Under the pieces are notes generated by a model. That model was given only the letters and a program-made list of their open reading frames with translations. It ran no database searches and was not told the DNA's origin. From positions 68,766-132,765 of the forward strand of contig WELA01013479.1 of NCBI GenBank assembly GCA_009602735.1: a stretch of 64,000 bases of DNA, given 5' to 3'. Position numbers and translations under genes: made by a program. The DNA is from Mesotaenium endlicherianum (taxonomy: Eukaryota; Streptophyta; Zygnematophyceae; Zygnematales; Mesotaeniaceae). Shown here one piece after another: positions 36,001 to 50,100 of the stretch (its first letter is position 1; every line of letters starts with the position of its first letter).

Positions 36001-39000
36001 CTAAAGCGGCATGGAGAGGTGATAGTACGGATGAAGCGGCATGGAGAGGTAACAGTGAAGATAAGAGCAGCACCGACAGGTGAGAGTGCAGATGAAAGCA
36101 GCACAAAGAGGAGAGAGCTTGAAGGTAAGCAGCATGGAGAGGAGTACTTGGAGAGATGAACGTGCCGTCGAAAGCAGCACGGAGAGAAGAGGGTACAGAC
36201 GAACGCAGCACGGCGAGGTGAGGGTGCAGACAAAAGCAGCACGGTGAGGAGAGAGTGCAGACAAAAATAGCACCGACAGGTGAGAGTGCAGACAATAGCA
36301 CTGACAGCTGAGAGTGACAGACAAAAGCAGCACCAACAGGAGAGAGTGAAGACGACAGCAGCACAGAGAGGACAAAGTCAAGAGGTAACAACATGGAACA
36401 GAATGCAGCAATGAGCGTGCAGTCGGAAAGAGGATGCAGACAAAAACAGCACCAACAGGTGAAAGTGCAGACGAAAGCAGCACGGAGAGATGGGGTGCAG
36501 ACGAAAGCAGCACCGACAGGTGCGAGTGCAGATGAAGGTGAGAGTGCAAGCTTGGAGAGGAGTACTGAATGCAGCACAAAGAGATGAACAGCCGAAATAG
36601 CACGGAGCGGCGAGGGTGCAGACGAAAGCAGCACGGAGCATTGAGGGTGCAAACGGAAGAAGCACTGACGATTGAGTGTATATGGAAGCAGCTGGGAGAG
36701 GAGAGAGTACAAAGGCAAGCAGCATGGAGAGGAGCACAGACTGCAGCACGGAGAGGTGAAAGTGCAGTCCAAAGCAGCACAGACAGGTGAGAGTGCAGAA
36801 GAAAGCAGCACAGAGCGGTGACATTACAGATGAAAGTGGCACCAACAGGTGAGAATGCTGACGGAAGGAGCTCGGAGAGGAGAGAGAAAATTATAAGCAG
36901 AACTGAGGGGTTATGGAAAGCAGCACGGGAGCAAAGAGTGCAGACGAAAGCAGCACCGACAGTGAGAGTACATATGGGAGCAGCGCGGAGTGGTGAGAGT
37001 CCGGGATTTCGAAGAGGGGGAAACAAGGAACAGAAACTTTAACAGACAGGCGGGTCGAGGAAGCCACAGAGACAAGTCCCTGTGCGGACAGTGAGGTGAG
37101 ACTGTAAGCAACAAAGAGGCGAGACTCTGAGGAGAGGGAGCGACGAACATATGGAAGAACAGACACACCAAAGGAGAGGTGGCAAGTACTAGGCCTCATC
37201 GTGAATTCACATCTTGGTACATCCGCTACGTTGTGCCAAGAATATGCAGGTGGCATCTACAATGGAAACGAGCTGTACCTGGTGATGACGATGGCGTCCC
37301 AGGAGACGGTGGCCCCTTCACTGGGGTTGGCGGTACAACTGCAAGAGCACCACTTCAGATTGCGTCAGGCACTGCCAGCTGACTCAAGAGAATGGCTTAG
37401 CCACATATGCCAGACTGACCCAGCATTCAAAGGCCAGGCAAGATGCAGCGAGGATCTGTATCTGCATGCACATGCTAAGAAAAGATGCAGACACGAGCAG
37501 CAAGCAAGCATACCCTTCATCAGCCCTGCAGCATGTGCCACACGTCAGAGGAGGAGTAAGAGGTGTATCATACTTGGCGGAGAGAGGGTCAGGTTGAGAA
37601 GCGCGTCCAGGGGGGGAATAAGGACCGACTCCAGCCCCTGTATTGCGATGATGCCATCCGCCAAGACATCCGGCAGAGCCACAAATGAGGCACTCGGGAG
37701 AGGGACGTCGATCGCAGTCGACGCCTGCACCAGCCGTCTCCTCGAGCCTCCGGTGCTGCCGCTGGAGCCATCCACTATGGAGCTCACATACACCTCCCCG
37801 TTGGCAGTGTAAACCAGCAGGGGAGTCCCCAGCAGAGTCTGCAGGGAGTAGAGGCCCGGCGTTCCGAGAAAGCCCGCATAGGTCATGTAACGCGGGATCA
37901 CGTGATAGCGCAATAGGTTGGCGGTGTAGGCCAGTCCATTGGCCCCTGCCAGCAGGGCCCTGACCCCCTCGGGGATGCCGGCAAAGGCGAGGTCGGAGGG
38001 TGCCAGCAGAGATGCGCCTGACTGGAGGCCCAGGAAAACGTCCAAGCCCGTCTGCTTGAGGGCCGCGAGAAGCTCCGTTCGGTTGGCCCTCTGCAGGCCC
38101 AGGATGATCTTTTGCAGCTCCGTGAGGCGGGGGGGGGGGGCTGCCAGCACGCAACCAGAAAATCAATGGTCAGCAGTCGTACAGTCAGTCTCGCCAGCCG
38201 GAAGGCAGTTGCGGCTTGGCCAGCGGCACCAATCTGTAAGAGCAACTGGTAGCGATTGTCACAGGGAAAGAATCATCTAAGAAAATACAAAAAGCCTATC
38301 CTGTATTCTGACACCCGTCACCTGTCGCACCCGTCATCGATTGGACTCCATGCACACGCCAGCGAAACTTTGAACCTCCCCATGTTGGTACATGCTGCAG
38401 CAGCAAGCTGCTGGTATGGGCTCATGACAACTTGTGCATGCCTAAGCACCTCAGAGTGACTCAAGACAAGAACCTCAGTAGCAGTAGAGCATACAATTCA
38501 ATCCATGTGCAACGGTTAAACAAGTGAAAAACGCCCACTCAATTGTGGGAGTAGATTACCTGGAAGTTTGCTGGGCGGGGGTGCAAGCCTTGGCAGGGGA
38601 GAGGGAGAACGAGGCGTGGCAGGAGCCTGTGGCAAAGGAGGCGGTGGTGGTGGTGGTGGTGGCGGAGACAGAGGTGGAACTGCAAGAGACAAACAGGGGT
38701 AGGGGGAATCAACGGCAGAGTAACCCTCTGTTGATAATGACCACAACCACCCTGTTTACTGACAAGGTCTTGGCATCCGCAAGATGCAAGCACTTACGAT
38801 GCGCGCGATCAAGAGTCGAGTTCAAGCAATAAGAGAGCGATCACAAGTGTCCTCAGCAAACTGCGCATCCCTGTCTCCAACATGCACATCTCAGATTGCT
38901 CGCTCTGCAAGACTGCAACCATGAAAAGCAAAAGGATGACAGTATACGGACAAACACGCGAAGAGCTGGCACAGTCTGCCGCAACGTGCGCTTGCTACAC

Positions 39001-42000
39001 AGAAGCACGCGAGGTCACTGTCCTCAAGAGCAGAAAGGAGCAGAGTGAGCAGAAGGAGGCAAGTGTGGGCTGCCAACGCGTGCGTAATGACATCCTTACG
39101 TGGGGGTGCAAGCGTCAGATTCATGAGAAGCTGGAGCGGAGGAATGAGCACAGCTTCAATGCCCTGTATGGAGATGATGCCGTCAGCCAAGATATCAGGA
39201 GCCACATCAAAGGAGGCGCTGGGAAGAGGCACGTCAATGCCGGTAGATCCAGACAGCAGCCTCCTCCGGCTACCCCCTGCAGCGTTGCTCCCACTGTCGC
39301 TGCTACTGAAGAACACCTTCCCTTCCGCAGTGTACACGAGCACAGGAGCCTTCTCCAGGAAGCTCGGCAGGGAGTAGAGGCCAGGCCTAGCAAGGAGAGC
39401 TGGCAGGTCCTTGTACTGGGGTATGATATGATAACGCAGCAAGTTGGCCAGGTACGCACGCCCGTCAGGCCCTGCCAGCAGTGCCTTGACCCCGTCAGGT
39501 ATGCCGGCAAAGGCGAGGTCGGTCGGGGCCAGCAACGTGGCCCCGGGCTGCTGGCTGAGGACGACGTCGAGGCCAGTGTTCCGGAGGACTGCTCGCAGCT
39601 GGGCCCGACCCGAGGCCTGCAGGCCCAGAATGATCTTCTGGAGCTCTGTCAGCGGGGGGGGCGGGGGTGGAGGGCGTGCTGCACCCACATGATGGCACGG
39701 CAGAAGAGGCACACGTCAGGATCTTGGTTGGAGTAAAGGTGCAACGGAGCCAAGCACCCCGCACCAGCTGAAGGCACGACAGGTCTGCAGCAACTGGGTA
39801 TTTTTGTACTGTATACAGGCGATTAGCATATGTTGGCTGCAAAGAAAAAGCAGATAATGATTGAGCCTGCACAGACAAGCACTGAGCAGGAGTGACAGAA
39901 ACTGCAGCGAAGCATTCTGAGGGAGCTGGGGGGAACTCTTTGGACACGCCTATGCACATTAAAAGAATGCCAGGAGCAGGAAGGCAGCGGGAGAGCGTGA
40001 CGACAGATGAAGTAAAAAATCCGGATATGCAGTTTCTGTGACAGAGGAAGTTAGGACGCGTCCTACCTGGCGGCAGTCTGGGCGGCGGTTTGGCACCTTC
40101 AGTTGGAGGAGGAGGAGCTGGAGTAGTCAACACAGGAGGTGGGGGTGGATACAACACGAGTGGAATTGGAGTTGGAGGTGGCACAGACTCTGGCCTTGGA
40201 GAAGGAGCTCCGACCGGCGCAGACATTGGCATAGGAGGAGGGAGTGACGACGGCACGGGCACAGGCAGAGGAACTCCAACCGGCACAGATACTGGAGCTG
40301 GAGAAGGAGCTGCACGAACTGAAGGAAACGGAACTGGCACAGACGCTGGGACTGAAGGAGGAACAGGGAACGACACTGGGACCGAGGTTGGAGGGATTGG
40401 AGCAGGGGAAGTAAGGAGGGGAGGCGGTGCAGTCACAGATGGAGTTTGGGGAGCAAGGATAGGAGGAGGTGCAGTCACAGATGGAGTTTGGGGAGCAAGG
40501 ATAGGAGGAGGTGCAGTCACAGATGGAGTTTGGGGAGCAAGGATAGGAGGAGGTGCAGTCACAGATGGAGTTTGGGGAGCAAGGATAGGAGGAGGTGCAG
40601 TCACAGATGGAGTTTGGGGAGCAAGGATAGGAGGAGGTGCAGTCACAGATGGAGTTTGGGGAGCAAGGATAGGAGGAGGTGCAGTCACAGATGGAGTTTG
40701 GGGAGCAAGGATAGGAGGAGGTGCAGTCACAGATGGAGTTTGGGGAGCAAGGATAGGAGGAGGTGCAGTCACAGATGGAGTTTGGGGAGCAAGGATAGGA
40801 GGAGGTGCAGTCACAGATGGAGTTTGGGGAGCAAGGATAGGAGGAGGTGCAGTCACAGATGGAGTTTGGGGAGCAAGGATAGGAGGAGGTGCAGTCACAG
40901 ATGGAGTTTGGGGAGCAAGGATAGGAGGAGGTGCAGTCACAGATGGAGTTTGGGGAGCAAGGATAGGAGGAGGTGCAGTCACAGATGGAGTTTGGGGAGC
41001 AAGGATAGGAGGAGGTGCAGTCACAGATGGAGTTTGGGGAGCAAGGATAGGAGGAGGTGCAGTCACAGATGGAGTTTGGGGAGCAAGGATAGGAGGAGGT
41101 GCAGTCACAGATGGAGTTTGGGGAGCAAGGATAGGAGGAGATGCTGGAGACCGAAGAGACCGGCATGCCAGATGGGCGTGCAGATATCGAGTTGCAGCAA
41201 CGAGCGTCAGACAGGGGAGACACGCAGCAAGGGCAGCACGGCAAACGTGACGCCCAGTGTCATAAAAGCGAGGCGAACAGGAGAAGCAGGCAGAAGGACC
41301 ACCCACAGGCAATATCACACAATGAAAACACAAGAAAAAAGTCGAGGGACAAGCTGCAAGTTAGTCTCGACAGTGCTAATTCAGAACGAGTACTATCCGA
41401 GGGGGACAAAAAGCCAGTGGGGGTGGGTGTGGAGCACAATTGCAACTGGAAGAGGGAGAGGTCAGTCGTGAGATACTTACGTGAGGGCAGCAGGAAGCTC
41501 AAGGGGGGAATGAGGAGCCCATCCACGCCTTGAATGGAGACAATCCCGTTCAGAAACAGATCAGGCTGAATAGTTCGGACTAGATTTGAGGTCTGCAGGA
41601 GCCGTCTCTGATTTGAAGGTGACGGAAAGATGCTCGAAAATGCGACTGGGGGAGGGGAGCTCGCACCTCTGGCGGTGGGAGGGGGGGAGTTGCTAGGGAG
41701 TGCAGGTGGAGGCAACAAGCTACTACGAGTTTTACTTGAGGGGGGAGGGCTATGAGAAGCTTCTTTTTCTGTAAGAGAGACCTGAACGTTGCCATCTATA
41801 TCTGGAAGGACAAGGAAAAATTCGCTTGGAGGCAAGAAGCTTCTAGATAATTCACTTGGAGGAGGGAAGCTACTGGGAAGTAGTTCATTTGGGGGGGGGC
41901 TCATAGCAGATTCACTTGAAGAAGGCGGGCTGTGAGAGGACTCAGTTGGAGGGGGAAAGCTAACAGGTATTTCTGTTGGAGGGGGGGGGCTGCCAGAAGA

Positions 42001-45000
42001 CTCATTCTTATGCGGGTCCTGATTGCCATTATTGTCATGTTCATGTTTATTTGGGGTTTCAGGAACAGCTTCAACAGGAGGGAAAAGGACAAGAGGTAAA
42101 TCTATAGCAGGGGGAAAGCTATGATGCCCTTCTTTATCCTCAGGAGGGGGGGAAGGAGAAGGGGGGGAGCCACGAGAAGTTTCAGTTGGAGGCGGGTTCA
42201 ATGGCGGGAATATGTGAGAAGAGTCAGCTGGAGGTGAGAAGCTGGACTCCATTGGCGGTGGAAACTGAGCGGACTTAGGGGGAGCTGGGTGGCCGCCAGA
42301 ATCTTCAGTCAGAGGGGGGGGAGAAGCACGTGAAATTTCAGTTGGAGGGGGAGTACTAGTTGCGCCTCTGCTCGGAGGTGGGCTACCACCAAGAAATTGA
42401 GCTGGAGGTGGGAAGCTAGAACTTACATCACCCGGGAGGGGGGGGCTACTTGGTGGGGGTGAGCTACTTGAGTCTCCACTTGGAGGGGGAGCACTACCAG
42501 AGAACCCGCTTGAAGGAGGGGGGTTATGTGGAGACCCACTCAGAGGGGGGGAACTGCTAGAGACTTCACTTGGAGGGGGGACCCCATCAGAGAGCTCCCT
42601 GGGAGGCGGGGGGCTAACGAAGAATGCGGCGTCGAAGTAGACTGATCCATCACGCACCACAGACATGATAGTGTTGCCCAGCACAGTCTCCACGGCAGTT
42701 GGTTTTGATTTGATGTCTGCATACGTCAAGTACTTGGGTAAGAGCTGGCCTGCAAAGAGCTTGGCAGCGACCTCATCCCCATCAGGTCCTTGCAGCAGAG
42801 AGGCCACATCAGGTGGCAAGTTGTCGGCAGCACCGTCTGTGTAAGCTAGCACAGTCACGCCATCCCCTGTAGCGCCCGTCCCCAGGTCCCCGCTGTTGGC
42901 GAGCAGTGCTTCAGCTAGCTGTCTGAATATTGCGGAGGATGAATACGACGCCGTCCTATTCAGGAGCTTGACGAAATCGCCGTATTGCTCCTCCATGAGA
43001 GCCGCGAGGGGAGACGCAGCTGCACCAGACACACACGTCGTACAGCCTAGTCAAAATCGATCGCAAGGAAGCAAATGCTGCGGCGCAAAAACCTGTCGTC
43101 ACGACCAAAATTGGGCCAAGTTTCCAGGTTTGAAATATCCGGGTCCCTCGCTACCGGCCAGATGTAAGGCCGTGACCCACGCACACCCTGGATCTCTATG
43201 TTTGAGGGTGCAGGCTACAGCAAAACCCCACCACTGGCATTGAAGACACCTACCTTCAATACGCACATCTTCAGCTCAGCAGCAGAAAGGCAGGGAGAGA
43301 CCAGCTCTGCGAGAACGGGCCCAGGTTGCTTACCCGGGGGTGGTGGGGGCAGTACCAAGCCCAAAGGTGGAGGTGAGGAGATAGCCTCTGGAGGGGTGGA
43401 AGCAGGGGCTTGCACTGCCAGACAGCGCACATGTCACATCGATGAATTGGCAGCCAGCTTGCGAACGGAGATGCAAAAGAAAATGATCATCAGCGAGTCC
43501 AAGCCCCGGGACGACACTTGTGTAGAGCGGCAACGCCTGCTCAAAGTGACGACTTGCTACCAAAAAAAGGATCCAGCCCATGATAAGGCACCTGGAAACC
43601 AGCCGGGCAGGAGTGAACAGTTTGTGCGTGAGCCTTTATACAACATAAACACAGAGATGGAAAAAAAGAGACGGAGAACCAGGTCACTTACTAGCTTTTG
43701 GAGGCGGCAAGGAGTGTACTAAGGCTGGCGAAGGAGGCGGAGTTCCGACTCCTTTAATGGGCGCTGGTGCAGTGAGAGGAGGCGGAGAAGTTGGTGGAGA
43801 TGATGTGAACAGAGGTGGTGGTGGAGATCGTAGCAACGGCGGCGGAGATGGTGCGCGAAGAGGTGGAGACAGCAGTGGGACTGCCATCCGAAACACAAGG
43901 GTGTCATGTTAATGACATCATGACTCTGACGAAACAATCAGTCCCTATCTCAAAGACGGTTTCATGGGACCTCCCAAAGCACACATACGTAGGCAACAGC
44001 TGACAAAGAATAGAGACTTAGTAATGGTTGTAGTGGTTCTGCGCTGCAGTAGTTGTTGTCTTCAGCTGAAGCTGAGCATTCGTGTCAAAAGGTTGTACAA
44101 TTCAGCTGACTTGCTCACCTGGAGGCGGGGGAACAGGTACTGGCGGCGGAGGTGATGCTGCAGCACAGCAGAGTGAAGGCAGAAGGTTTCACATCATGAA
44201 AAAGAATATTAAACACTGACACCCTCCCAGCGTGGTTTGCCAAGTAATCAGCCCAAAACACGCATGACCCACCAGCCCACAATAGATCTCTCCTCCTACT
44301 CTGTTCATCTGAATGCTCAGGAGACACGAAGCTGCCGTCAAGCACTAAGAGCAGCAAACAGAAGTGCCGGGAAGTGGTACTAGTGGCTATAAGCCTTGCA
44401 TGTGCCACTGGGTCCAACGAGGGCTAGAAGAAAGATGTACCAGCTCCGAAAAACACAAGGAGAAGAGTCAGCAAAAAGGAGAGTCAAAACAGCTTCTTTA
44501 GCATGACCTCTACACCGGCTGATAGATTGCTTACGGTCCCAAAGATACACTTGCGAAAAGACTTTCGACAAAGAGATAAGTCTTTGTAAAGCCTTGAAAC
44601 GGCGAAGACCAGAAAGCCAAGTCTGCTACCACAGTATATTGCAACTTTAGTGATACTATGTCGACCAGGACTACAAACCTGCAGGAAAAGGAATGTGTGC
44701 AGCTGTATCTTACACCTTGGACTTCCTAACAATGATATTTCACATACAAACATTAATAATTGCCCCTGAACCAAACAGGCTGTGATATGATGACAGTAAA
44801 GTTTCTGTAAACATTCAGACAACAGAAACAAATAAGTCCATGTCTTGATGTCGTGGGAAGGCTACGGTCGAGAGTGGCACATGTCCTCAGATTGCTCACC
44901 TTGGGGCAGAAGAGTTGCTGGCGGGGGAGGTGTAGCCGGTGGAGGTGATGCTGCGGCACAGCCGGACATGATATGTATGTTCAGCCATGGATGAGAGGCA

Positions 45001-47136
45001 TTTTTGAGCACAATAACCAGGCACATGCAAAAATGCACATGCACTCGAGAATTGTACACATCCACAGATGAAAACAACGCAACAATGGAAGGGGCAAGCA
45101 GCGATAGACGAGGCGCATGTTCCCAGTGACCACGCTCTAGCGAAGGGGGAAGGTGAAGGTGACTCACGTTGGTTGCAGCCGGCATTTAGGCACCACCTGC
45201 GGATCTGGGTTTGGGTGTTGGCCACTTCTGTGCTGGCAGTGAAGCCCAGGTACGCATACGGCTGCAAGAGGAAGGGGCACAGGTCCAACCCGTAGACGAG
45301 TGCTGCATTTGCTATTGCCGGCTTCACGTAAGCATTGGACAGGTACACGTAGAACTGTCCACTGTAGTAATCAATCCAGACAAATACCTCTGCGCCGCTC
45401 GCTAAGCGGGGAACGTTACTAGTTGAGGTGCTCACAGAAATTGCAGAATAGCCAGTGTCTATCCCCACATGATCGCTTGTAGGGTCTGCGACCCCAATGT
45501 TAGTGAAGAAGTCAAACTCTATGGCCACGCTGGGATCATACGAGCGAACACCGCCAGCATACCCTAGGGCTCTGGCTGGGCCGCCCATGTTGTCGGGGAC
45601 GGGCGACAGGACAAAGGTCAAGCCATCGGCTGCCTTAGAAGTGGTGGCCACAACAAAAGAGAACTCCGTCCTGAAGTCGATGTTGGTACATTCCGCACCC
45701 GATCCGCTGAGAACCTGCAGGGGGGCCATGTAGCTTGCCATGCCTGCGCTGCGACCCGCGAAACCAACTAGCTGCAGGGCGGAACCGGCCTGCTTGGCTG
45801 CTCCCTGCAGGACTAGCTGGGACACGTCGGAGAAGTCCGTCAGCAAGAAGGAGTCTGCAGCACACAAACGAGCAAGCAGGGCGGAGAGTGAAGAGCCTCC
45901 CAAATCATACTACTAGGGCAGACGAGGCACACGAGGAGTTTTCAGCGAATGCAGATCAGCAAGGGTAATTATGAAACACAACATCAAGAAGCTTGCAAAC
46001 GAATCCTCTTCTGATCGATACAACAGCAGCAATTGCTCCATCAGAGCCAGTCACTGGCAGCAGCTCAGGCACCAGAAGATACACAACGACAGGTACAGCA
46101 GGCCATGACCCTAAAGGGACTGGACGACCTGGGACACGAACATGCTTTGCATACCTGTGAAGGTTGCTGGCGCTGGCGTGGCCATAGGCCCCAGACCTGG
46201 AGCAAGCAAAGAGAACGTCAGATGAGGAGGTCCAAAAGAGGTAAGCTATTGGCGGCATGCTCACTCCCAGGGAATAAACAAGGAGCACACACTCCGATGC
46301 GTGTCTTGAGGGCTGACGCATCCATACCACTCTACCCCATTTGCCTTTTGCTTTAGGGTTTCATGCATTTATCACAGGCACAAAGCCTGGAAAGCTCAGG
46401 AATGGGAAGGGGAAGCTCACTGTCGGGATAGCAGGTCGCGTCGTTCAGCCCCCAGGAGAGGATCTCGTGCCTGGTCCCTGCGCCGGTGGTTCCGGCACTG
46501 AAGCCCACGTAGTAGAGCGCCTTGCTGAACTGGGTGCACAGGTCTAAGGCAACGCTCTGCAGCGGGGTCGGGGGCTTGGTGGGATAGGCATTCACACGGA
46601 CGTCCAGGTGGGTCCCGTTGTAGTCCACCCAAGCATAGTTGAGCTCCCCCTCCCCGAACGAGCGGGAGTAGTCATTGGCCCACACGGGAACACCCGAGCA
46701 GATGTCATAGTTCAGGTTGACCGCAACATGCAGATTATCGGGGTCGCACGCGGGGTATTGGAAGCTGTCAAACTCCACGCCCACTGAGGGGCCGTACGAC
46801 TTGAGCCTGCCGTTGTCGCCCCAACCGAACGCCCATCCAATCTCCCCCAAGTTGTCGGGGATGGGGTTCAAGAAGAAGGCGATGCCGTCGCTGGTGTACC
46901 CCGCAACTCTTGACTGCCTGAAAGCAAACTGCGTGCTGAACGGGACGTTGACGCAGCCGCTGCTGGTGTCCTGCACGCGCAGGGGGACACCGTAGCTCGC
47001 CATCCCCGCCAGCTTGCTCAGGCCGGCATCTGTCAGCACGATGGTGGAGCCCACACTGGCACTGCCGGACAAAACCAAGTCGGAGGCCGCCGACGTGAAG
47101 CTGCTGTAGCAGAAGGAGGCTGTCATCTCGCACGAG

Positions 47137-47182
<46 letters not shown>

Positions 47183-50100
47183 ACAGGTGTCAGTCTTTGT
47201 GAGGACATGCTTCAGAGAGCAGAGAGGGTGGTCATCAGCCGAGGGGGGAGCCACCTAGACAGGTGGTAAAGGCCAGGGCAGCAGTCCCCAGGACCGGCGT
47301 AAGCTGATGCTCAGTAGCAGGCTTAGTAGCAGAACAATATCTGGATGCTGCAGAAGCAGCGGGTGACTGATTGAGCCAAAGCCAGAGGCTAGCAGTGACT
47401 CACCCGCTTCTGGTGTTGGCGGAGGCGGGCTGGCTGCACACACAAAGAACGAGCAGAAGATGGGTTTGAGAAAACAGCGCAAGGCAGCTGGTCAAGAGCA
47501 ATGACTACCTCGAACACTGAATTACATGTGGCCAAAGTATCAAGAGAGATAGAGAGCTTCATGAAACCTCCAATTACGCGGAGCAACATATCCTATGTCC
47601 CAGGTTAGTATCGCAACGTCAAAATATTGCTATCTCCAAGCGAATATATGCAACTGCAAACTCCCACATATTGTCTTCTGTTTGGATTGCAACAACTTCA
47701 CAGCGTGTGACAGCATTTTCGAAAACGTTTCTGATCTGACTTAGCTCTCGTCCTTTCTTTTGGGCCTGCCAAGGCAGAGACGTATATTGTATTCAGCATT
47801 GCTGGTCTGAGTCACCCACTTTGGTTGCAAGCTGCAGTTAGAGAGTGGCGAATGTTCTCCCTAACTGATTGCTCACCTTGAGGTGGAGGCGGTGACGGCA
47901 ACGGTGATGCTGCAACAGAGTGGGAGCCGACCAAGAAAAGAAGACGTCAAGCAGTAATGTAGGTTCACGTTTGAGCAAAGTGCTTCAAGCCATGGAACAC
48001 GCATGCGTGCAGTGTACTTCACAGCAAGAGACAATCCAAAAGGAGGAACACGCAACTATTCAAATCCCTGTTGCCCACGCGGATCTCGTAGCAGATAGGG
48101 GTAGAAGGGAAGACCCAAAGAGTAATACACACCTTCAGGAGGAGGAGGTGAAGACGGCGGAGGCGATGCTGGAGCATGCATAACCCCACAACGTGCAGTC
48201 AGAAGAGGGTCCCACGCTGGGGCACATACTGGAACTTAAGACGCTAAACATGAACGACGAAGTAAAGGCGAAACTACAGCAACAGTACAGAGTACCCGCG
48301 TGGCCATCAGTCCTCACAAAGCTGCAGTGTGTATGGCGCATACATTCGTAAGGATCAAGCTGACTTGCTCACCTGGAGGAGGAGAAACAAGAGCAGGTGG
48401 TGGAGGCGATGCTGCACACAGGGGAAAGGCAGAGCTTGTCAGTCATTGATGGCACACTCCTTTTGTGGTAAAGCTAGAATCTTCTGGTCCCAGAAAAGGA
48501 CAGATAACCAGCCTATGGCAATAGACTTCAGACAAAAAAGCACAAGCGGAGGCAGAAGAGGAATGACACTCACGCTGATTGCAGCCGGCGTTGAGGCACC
48601 AACTGAGAATCTGGGACCGGTGGAAGTTGGCCACTTCTGTGCTGGCAGTGAAGCCCAGGTACACATACGGCTGCGAGAGGAGGGGGCACAGATCCAGCCC
48701 GTAGACGAGTGCCGCGCTCGCTATTGCCGGCTTCACGTAAGCATTGGACAGGTACACGTAGAACTGTCCACTCTGGTAGTCGATCCACACGAATATCTCT
48801 GCGCCGCTCGCCAAGCGGGGAATGTTACTAGTCGAGGTGCTCACAGACACTGCAGAATAGCCAGTGTCTATCCCCACATGGTCGATTGTGGGGTCTGCAA
48901 CCCGCGGGTTAGTGAAGAAGTCAAACTCTATGGCCACGCTGGGATCATACGAGCGGACACCGCCAGCATACCCCAATGTCCTTGCTGGCCCGCCCATGTT
49001 GTCGGGGACGGGGGACAGGGCAAAGGTGAAGCCGTCGGCTGCCACAGAAGTGTTGGCCACGACAAAAGAGAACTCGGTCCTGAAGTCGATGTTGGTACAC
49101 GCCGCACCCGATCCGCTGAGAACCTGCAGGGGGACCGTGTAGCTTGCCATGCCTGCGCTACGAGCATCTGCAATGCCCACCAGCTGCAGGGCGGAACCGG
49201 CCTGCTTGGCTGCTCCCTGCAGGACTAGCAGGGACACGTCGGAGAAGTCCGTCAGAGTGAAGGCGTCTGCAGCACACAAGCGAGCAAGCAGGGCGGAGAG
49301 TGTCACCCGTATGAAGAGCCTCCCAAATTTTGCTACTAGGGCAGACAAGGCACCCGAGGAGTTTTCAGCAAATGCAGATCAGCAAGGGTACGTATGAGAC
49401 ACAATTTCAAGGAGCTTGCAACAAATCCTCTTCTAATCGATACAACAGCAAATGCTCCATCAGAGTCAGTCACTGGCAGCAGCCCACGCACCAGAAAATA
49501 CACAACGACAGGTACAGCAAGTCATGACCCTAAAGGGACTGGACGACCTGGGACATGTACATGCTTTGCATACCTGTGAAGGTTGCTGGCGCTGGCGTGG
49601 CCACAGGCCCCAAACCTGGAGCAAGCAAAGAGGATGTCAGATGAAAAGGTCCAAAAAGAGGTGAGCTATTTGCGGCATGCTCACTAGCAGAAAAGCAACA
49701 AGGAGCACAGACTCTGCTGCGCATCTGGAGTGCTAACACATCCATACCACTCTACCCAGACATTCCTCACAGGCACCATTCCTGGAAAGCTCAGGACTGG
49801 AAGGGGGAAACTCACCGTCGGGATAGCAGGTTGCGTCGTTCAGCCCCCAGGAGAGGATCTCGTGCCTGGTCCCTGCGCCGGTGGTTCCGGCACTGAAGCC
49901 CACGTAGTAGAGCGCCTTGCTGAATTGGGTGCACAGATCTAAGGCAACGCTCTGCAGCGGGGTCGGGGGCTTGGTAGGGTAGGCATTCACACGGACGTCC
50001 AGGTGGGTCCCATTGTAATCCACCCAAGCATAGTTCAGCTCCCCCTCCCCGAAGGAGCGAGAGTAATCTGAGGCATACACAGGGGCACCGGAGCAGATGT

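Noticed and set aside
35502-37026. Minus-strand frames of 246-341 codons in 35.5-37.0 kb
   Set aside because: Their Ser/Leu/Cys-rich text follows the minisatellite unit, with several frames open at once. The region lies in an intron between two phase-1 exons.
40427-41140. CRISPR array
   Set aside because: Units are contiguous with no unique spacers, lie in a coding exon, and the genome is eukaryotic.
40090-41471. Three further long frames over the 42-base repeat
   Set aside because: A perfect repeat with a unit divisible by three is open in several frames. Only the minus frame that encodes APQTPSVTAPPPIL joins to FAS1 exons in phase 1.
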